A stretch of 8,034 nucleotides of DNA from Paracoccaceae bacterium (GTDB lineage Bacteria; Pseudomonadota; Alphaproteobacteria; Rhodobacterales; Rhodobacteraceae): assembly GCA_023134935.1 (NCBI GenBank), contig JAGLUD010000043.1:1-8034 (forward strand), read 5' to 3'. Position 1 is the stretch's first letter. Each line of letters starts with the position of its first letter. A model generated the notes under the pieces. The model had not been told where the DNA came from. It saw only the letters and a list, made by a program, of their open reading frames with translations, and did no database searches. Position numbers and translations under genes: made by a program. Positions 3,973 through 8,034 of this stretch are shown here, one piece after another.

Positions 3973-6829
3973 CCAGCGGACAAGCCTCTTGTCAAATATC
4001 GCCGAAACTTCGGTGAATCGTCGCAGCTTTTTGCGCAACTCTGGTCTGGCCGTTGGTGGTCTGGCTGCAGTAGGCAGCTTGGGCGGCACAGTTACGCAGG
4101 CACAGACTTCGGATGCAGTAGGCCGCGCGGTCGATACCGTGAAATCGGTATGTTGTAACTGCTCAGTCGGTTGTACTGTTATGGCTGAAGTGGATAACGG
4201 CGTTTGGGTCGGGCAAGAGCCTGGTTTCGACAGCCCGTTCAACCTTGGTGCACATTGTGCCAAAGGTGCATCGGCACGTGACGCAGCTCATGGTGAGCGT
4301 CGCTTGAAGTACCCGATGAAGAAAGAAAACGGCGAATGGAAGCGTATTAGCTGGGAAACAGCGATCGATGAGATCGGTGACCAGATGGGCGCCATCCGCG
4401 AAGAAAGCGGACCAGATTCCGTTTACTGGCTTGGTTCCGCCAAGTTCAACAACGAACAGAGCTACCTGTTCCGCAAGTTCGCTGCCTACTGGGGTAGTAA
4501 CAACGTGGATCACCAGGCACGTATCTGTCACTCAACTACAGTTGCTGGTGTAGCCAACACATGGGGCTACGGCGCCATGACGAACAGCTACAACGATATC
4601 CACAACTCCAAATCGATCATCGTGATCGGTGGTAACCCAGCTGAAGCACACCCTGTTTCGCTGCTCCACCTTATGAAAGCGAAAGAGCAAAGCAATGCTC
4701 CGCTGATCGTTTGTGATCCACGCTTCACACGTACTGCGGCACACGCCGACGAGTATGTGCGTATCCGTCCAGGTTCGGACGTCGCGTTGATCTGGGGTAT
4801 CTTGTACCACATCTTCGAAAACGGTTGGGAAGACAGCGAGTTCATCCGCACACGTGTGTACGGCATGGACGAAATCCGCGCTGAAGTTAAGAACTGGAAC
4901 CCAGAAGAAGTTGAGCGCGTAACAGGCGTTCCGGGTAGCCAGCTAGAGCGCGTTGCACGCACTTTGGCAAACAACCGTCCAGGCACATTGATTTGGTGCA
5001 TGGGTGGTACTCAGCACTCCACTGGTAACAATAATACGCGTGCTTACTGCATCTTGCAGCTTGCATTGGGTAATATGGGTACTACCGGTGGCGGTACAAA
5101 CATCTTCCGTGGCCACGACAACGTTCAGGGCGCAACGGATATGTGTATCCTGTCGCACTCGCTTCCTGGTTACTATGGTCTGTCCGCAGGCGCTTGGGCG
5201 CATTGGGCACGGGTATGGGATGAAGACATCGACTGGCTCAAAGGTCGCTTTGACAGCATCAAAGGTGCTGACGGAACGGACAAATCTTTGATGAACCTCA
5301 AAGGTATTCCGGTATCTCGTTGGATCGATGGTGTTCTGGAAGATAAAGATAATATCGACCAGCCTGACAACGTTCGTGCAATGGTTCTTTGGGGCCACGC
5401 TCCGAACTCGCAGACACGTGGTCCGGAAATGAAATCCGCGATGGAAAAACTAGACATGCTGGTTGTTATCGACCCGTATCCGACAGTTTCCGCCGTTCTT
5501 CATGACCGTACTGATGGTGTTTACCTTCTGCCAGCCTCGACTCAATACGAGACTCGCGGTTCGGTTACGGCTTCGAACCGTTCCTTCCAGTGGCGTGATA
5601 AAGTTGTGGATCCATTGTTTGAATCCCTTCCTGATCACATCATCATGGCGAAATTCGCGAAGAAGTTCGGCTTTGCTGATCGTATCTTTAAGAATATCGG
5701 CATGGATGGCGAGGATGAGCCAAACATCGAAGATATCACACGTGAGTTCAACGGTGGCATGTGGACAATTGGTTACACTGGGCAAAGCCCGGAGCGGATC
5801 AAGAAGCACATGGAGAACCAACATACGTTCGATAAAACCACGCTTCAGGCCGTTGGCGGTCCTTGCGATGGCGAATACTATGGTCTTCCATGGCCATGTT
5901 GGGGAACAGCCGACATGAACCACCCAGGCACGCCTAACCTTTACGACATGTCTAAGCCTGTCTCTAAAGGTGGCCTAACATTCCGCGCTCGTTTCGGTGT
6001 GGAACGTGACGGTGTGAACTTGCTTGCTGAAGGTGTTTATTCGGAAGGTTCCGATATTCAGGACGGTTACCCTGAATTCACTCTAGCCATGCTCAAAGAG
6101 CTAGGCTGGGATGGCGAACTAACAGCCGAAGAACTGGCAACTATCGAAGCCGGCGCAGGCGATGCAACGAACTGGAAAACCGACCTTTCGGGTGGTATTC
6201 AGCGTGTTGCAATCGACCATGAATGTGCGCCGTTTGGTAACGCCAAAGCCCGTGCAGTTGTCTGGACCTTCCCTGATCCAGTTCCGGTTCACCGCGAGCC
6301 GCTGTACACAAACCGCCGCGATCTGGTGAAAGACTATCCTACATATGCGGACAAGCAGTTCTACCGCTTGCCTACTATGTATGAGTCGATCCAGAAAAAT
6401 GACTTCAGCAAGGATTATCCAATGATCCTGACCTCTGGTCGTTTGGTGGAGTACGAGGGTGGTGGTGACGAAAGTCGTTCCAACCCTTGGCTGGCTGAGC
6501 TTCAACAAGAAATGTTTGTTGAGATCAACACACGCGATGCCAACAATTTGGGTATCCGTGATGGTCAGCAGGTTTGGCTGGAAGGCCCAGAGGGCGGCAA
6601 GGTCAAGATTGCGGCCTTGGTCACCGAACGGGTCGGAGAAGGCGTTGCCTTCATGCCGTTCCACTTCGGCGGCGTGTTCCAGGGCAAGGACTTGCGGGAT
6701 AAGTATCCTGAAGGTTCCGATCCTATCGTACTTGGTGAAAGTGCCAATACCGCACTGACATACGGTTACGACAGCGTTACTCAAATGCAGGAGACTAAGG
6801 CGTCTCTTTGCAAAATCACTGCAGCATAA
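3935..6829 (+). CDS. fdhA: Formate dehydrogenase catalytic (alpha) subunit, Mo/W-bis-MGD, Cys-type, Tat-exported
   Basis: The 964-residue protein oxidises formate to CO2 at a Mo or W bis-MGD centre, probably in the periplasm. A Tat signal is visible: N-R29-R30-S-F-L-R, then a Gly/Ala-rich core ending near TQAQ (54-57). The [4Fe-4S] motif is C73-x2-C76-x3-C80-x27-C108, with K110 in the position that links cluster and pterin. The metal ligand is C198 (TGT) in RICHSTT, next to H199; R392 in FRGHDNVQGATDM matches the catalytic Arg of E. coli FdhH. GAMTN (213-217) and GGNPAEAHP (232-240) are further family motifs. The C-terminal dinucleotide-binding domain starts at about D827 (YPMILTSGRLVEYEGGGDES). 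Length is normal for the family, and no frameshift is seen. The ligand is Cys, so no selenocysteine machinery is needed. The stop codon overlaps the fdhB Shine-Dalgarno site. Molybdenum versus tungsten cannot be told from sequence. Confidence 0.97.
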   Translation: MLRKKTNGVARRPQRTSLLSNIAETSVNRRSFLRNSGLAVGGLAAVGSLGGTVTQAQTSDAVGRAVDTVKSVCCNCSVGCTVMAEVDNGVWVGQEPGFDSPFNLGAHCAKGASARDAAHGERRLKYPMKKENGEWKRISWETAIDEIGDQMGAIREESGPDSVYWLGSAKFNNEQSYLFRKFAAYWGSNNVDHQARICHSTTVAGVANTWGYGAMTNSYNDIHNSKSIIVIGGNPAEAHPVSLLHLMKAKEQSNAPLIVCDPRFTRTAAHADEYVRIRPGSDVALIWGILYHIFENGWEDSEFIRTRVYGMDEIRAEVKNWNPEEVERVTGVPGSQLERVARTLANNRPGTLIWCMGGTQHSTGNNNTRAYCILQLALGNMGTTGGGTNIFRGHDNVQGATDMCILSHSLPGYYGLSAGAWAHWARVWDEDIDWLKGRFDSIKGADGTDKSLMNLKGIPVSRWIDGVLEDKDNIDQPDNVRAMVLWGHAPNSQTRGPEMKSAMEKLDMLVVIDPYPTVSAVLHDRTDGVYLLPASTQYETRGSVTASNRSFQWRDKVVDPLFESLPDHIIMAKFAKKFGFADRIFKNIGMDGEDEPNIEDITREFNGGMWTIGYTGQSPERIKKHMENQHTFDKTTLQAVGGPCDGEYYGLPWPCWGTADMNHPGTPNLYDMSKPVSKGGLTFRARFGVERDGVNLLAEGVYSEGSDIQDGYPEFTLAMLKELGWDGELTAEELATIEAGAGDATNWKTDLSGGIQRVAIDHECAPFGNAKARAVVWTFPDPVPVHREPLYTNRRDLVKDYPTYADKQFYRLPTMYESIQKNDFSKDYPMILTSGRLVEYEGGGDESRSNPWLAELQQEMFVEINTRDANNLGIRDGQQVWLEGPEGGKVKIAALVTERVGEGVAFMPFHFGGVFQGKDLRDKYPEGSDPIVLGESANTALTYGYDSVTQMQETKASLCKITAA

Positions 6830-6842
6830 GGAGAATTGAGAA

Positions 6843-7436
6843 ATGGCAAGAGTTAAGTTTCTCTGTGACGCGGAACGCTGCATTGAATGCAATGCTTGCG
6901 TAACCGCCTGTAAGAACGAGCACGAAGTGCCTTGGGGTATCAACCGTCGTAAGGTTGTTACCGTAGGGGACGGCAAACCAGGCGAGCGTTCGATTTCGAT
7001 CGCTTGTATGCACTGCTCGGATGCGCCTTGTATGGCCGTATGCCCAACTGACTGTTTCTATCAAACAGCAGACGGCATCGTGCTTCACAACAAGGACCTC
7101 TGCATCGGGTGTGGTTATTGCTTCTACGCGTGTCCGTTTGGCGCGCCGCAGTATCCACAAACAGGCAGCTACGGTTCGCGTGGCAAGATGGACAAATGTA
7201 CCTTCTGTGCTGGTGGTCCTGAAGAGGACAACTCCGCCGCAGAATTCCAAAAATACGGTCGTAACCGTATCGCGGAAGGTAAATTGCCGATCTGCGCCGA
7301 GATGTGTTCGACCAAAGCGCTACTTGCTGGTGACGGAGACGTTGTCTCCTCCATCTACCGCGAGCGCGTAGTATCCCGTGGCTTCGGTTCGGGTGCTTGG
7401 GGCTGGGGAACAGCCTACGGTCAAAAAGGCGGCTGA
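6843..7436 (+). CDS. fdhB: Formate dehydrogenase iron-sulfur (beta) subunit, four [4Fe-4S] clusters
   Basis: This 197-residue ferredoxin-like subunit relays electrons from FdhA to the cytochrome b subunit. Sixteen Cys fall in four groups: C13/C16/C19/C23, C55/C58/C63/C67, C87/C90/C93/C97 and C119/C122/C151/C155, the usual DmsB/FdnH pattern, with a ~28-residue insertion between the two halves of the last group. There is no signal peptide, so it is presumably carried through Tat by folding onto FdhA. Unlike E. coli FdnH (about 290 residues) it has no C-terminal membrane helix; the tail is a Gly/Trp-rich stretch (FGSGAWGWGTAYGQKGG). It therefore resembles the short beta subunits of the Wolinella/Shewanella/Roseobacter type. 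AAGGAG (6828-6833), overlapping the fdhA stop, serves as ribosome binding site. Translation ends in tandem stops TGA-TAA (7434-7439). Confidence 0.95.
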   Translation: MARVKFLCDAERCIECNACVTACKNEHEVPWGINRRKVVTVGDGKPGERSISIACMHCSDAPCMAVCPTDCFYQTADGIVLHNKDLCIGCGYCFYACPFGAPQYPQTGSYGSRGKMDKCTFCAGGPEEDNSAAEFQKYGRNRIAEGKLPICAEMCSTKALLAGDGDVVSSIYRERVVSRGFGSGAWGWGTAYGQKGG

Positions 7437-7455
7437 TAAGCCCCTTCGTAAAAAT

Positions 7456-7482
7456 AGGGATGCGCGGACAACGCGCATCCCT
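7456..7482 (+). terminator. Terminator-like hairpin between fdhB and fdhC
   Basis: AGGGATGCGCG (7456-7466), loop GACAA, and CGCGCATCCCT (7472-7482) form a perfect 11-bp stem rich in GC, 19 bases after the fdhB stop. A pyrimidine run (TTCTTTCCTTCT, 7482-7493) follows instead of a pure U-tract. It could act as a partial rho-independent terminator that lowers fdhC transcription relative to fdhAB, or as a 3' stabilising structure. Confidence 0.8.
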
Positions 7483-7503
7483 TCTTTCCTTCTATTATCC
7501 CAT

Positions 7504-7520
7504 CTCCGCAATCGACGGAG
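7504..7520 (+). other. Small hairpin upstream of fdhC
   Basis: CTCCG (7504-7508) pairs with CGGAG (7516-7520) around a 7-base loop. It lies between the terminator-like hairpin and the fdhC ribosome binding site. It is weak on its own, but together with the first hairpin it makes this 104-base gap the most structured junction within the structural genes. Confidence 0.35.
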
Positions 7521-7540
7521 TACAGACTTTTAAAGAGGTC

Positions 7541-8034
7541 ATGGCTGTGCAATATCCTATCCAAATGTTACGTAAGGCAATGCGCCTCGGTGTGATAATG
7601 CTGCTTCTAGCGGTATTCACGACCCCACAACTGATGGCTCAGAGTGTGCGTCCGCCGGGTAACGCTGTAAACATAACCGACGGAACAGAACCGGGGCCTT
7701 CGAACGCGCTTGGCGATATCTCCGACACCACGTTCTGGGACAATTATCGCGGTGGTAACCCTAAAGAACTACTGGCTGCCACACCTGAAGGGCAGGTAAT
7801 GTCAACGACCGGCCAACAATGGCGTGTCGTCCGTGAAAGAATAATTCGTAAGTATCTAGGCTGGATGCCAGTGATATCGATCGGCATTCTGCTGATTTAT
7901 TTTCTCGCTCGTGGCCAGATGCGCATCACTGCCGGTCGCTCGGGCAAGACCATCCCACGCTTCAGCCGTTCAGCCCGTATGGCACACTGGTTTATGGCCG
8001 GCGTTTTCATCACTTTGGGCGTGACCGGTTTGAC
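7541..8034 (+). CDS. fdhC: Formate dehydrogenase cytochrome b (gamma) subunit, partial (C-terminus off window)
   Basis: The 164 codons seen encode the start of the membrane subunit that anchors the enzyme and passes electrons to quinone through b hemes. Residues 1-33 form a Sec-type signal or N-terminal anchor (basic MLRKAMR, hydrophobic LGVIMLLLAVF, LMA at 31-33). A periplasmic segment of about 70 residues follows, then a membrane helix (about 108-123, WMPVISIGILLIYFLA) and the cytoplasmic loop ITAGRSGKTIPRFSRSARMAHW (129-150). H149 is the expected first heme ligand, at the start of the next helix (FMAGVFITLGVTG). The GRSG(K/R)TI-x-RFS pattern is typical of the FdoI/FdhC family, and the long N-terminal extension is usual in proteobacterial forms of this type. 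The start is uncertain: GAGG lies only 2 bases before the ATG at 7541 but 8 bases before an in-frame GTG at 7547. Confidence 0.93.
   Translation, partial: MAVQYPIQMLRKAMRLGVIMLLLAVFTTPQLMAQSVRPPGNAVNITDGTEPGPSNALGDISDTTFWDNYRGGNPKELLAATPEGQVMSTTGQQWRVVRERIIRKYLGWMPVISIGILLIYFLARGQMRITAGRSGKTIPRFSRSARMAHWFMAGVFITLGVTGL

Noticed and set aside
3754..4263. A 169-codon minus-strand frame across the Tat gene, the leader and the fdhA 5' end
   Set aside because: It is antisense to two well-supported genes, with low-complexity Thr/Pro/Arg-rich composition and no motif or ribosome binding site.
6119..6976. A 285-codon open frame on the minus strand opposite the fdhA/fdhB junction
   Set aside because: It lies entirely antisense to strongly supported fdhA and fdhB coding sequence and shows no recognisable domain. 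Long antisense frames are common opposite codon-biased genes.
1..8034. CRISPR arrays, tRNA or rRNA genes, insertion sequences, att sites
   Set aside because: No regularly spaced repeats, cloverleaf-like sequence, transposase gene or terminal repeats were seen; the window is a compact metabolic locus.

Overview
The window carries a membrane-bound, Tat-exported respiratory formate dehydrogenase locus. The protein sequences (Cys-type FdhA, TorD-like chaperone, DUF3305/DUF3306 pair, tiny Tat protein) resemble those of aerobic alphaproteobacteria, most likely Rhodobacterales (Roseobacter-like). The base composition looks moderate, lower than in many members of that group. This placement rests on recalled family resemblance, not a search.

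Layout. Positions 1-1492 (minus strand) hold the N-terminal 497 codons of a 4Fe-4S protein that runs off the left edge. Its first ~140 residues look like a degenerate HdrA (heterodisulfide reductase A) N-terminus, followed by two Cys clusters. A 343-base divergent region (1493-1835) contains a bulged 22-base palindrome, a 10-bp inverted repeat and, overlapping both, a doubtful 61-codon minus-strand ORF. The plus-strand operon then runs: DUF3305 protein (1836-2399), DUF3306 protein (2396-3016), TorD-family chaperone (3013-3621), 64-residue Tat-signal protein (3661-3855), fdhA catalytic subunit (3935-6829), fdhB with four [4Fe-4S] clusters (6843-7436) and fdhC cytochrome b subunit (7541 to the right edge, 164 codons seen). 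The first three genes overlap by 4 bases each. The Tat gene, fdhA and fdhB have strong Shine-Dalgarno sites.

How the genes fit together. The TorD-like protein probably holds apo-FdhA during bis-MGD insertion and before Tat export. FdhA oxidises formate in the periplasm. Electrons pass through the FdhA cluster, the four FdhB clusters and the FdhC b hemes to quinone. DUF3305, DUF3306, the small Tat protein and the HdrA-like protein recur beside such enzymes, but their roles are unknown to me.

Points of interest between the genes: a UUCG-capped hairpin before the Tat gene; a 15-base direct repeat that places a 13-codon leader ORF sharing 'VARRP' with FdhA just before fdhA; and a strong terminator-like hairpin between fdhB and fdhC. 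No tRNA, rRNA, CRISPR array or insertion sequence was seen.
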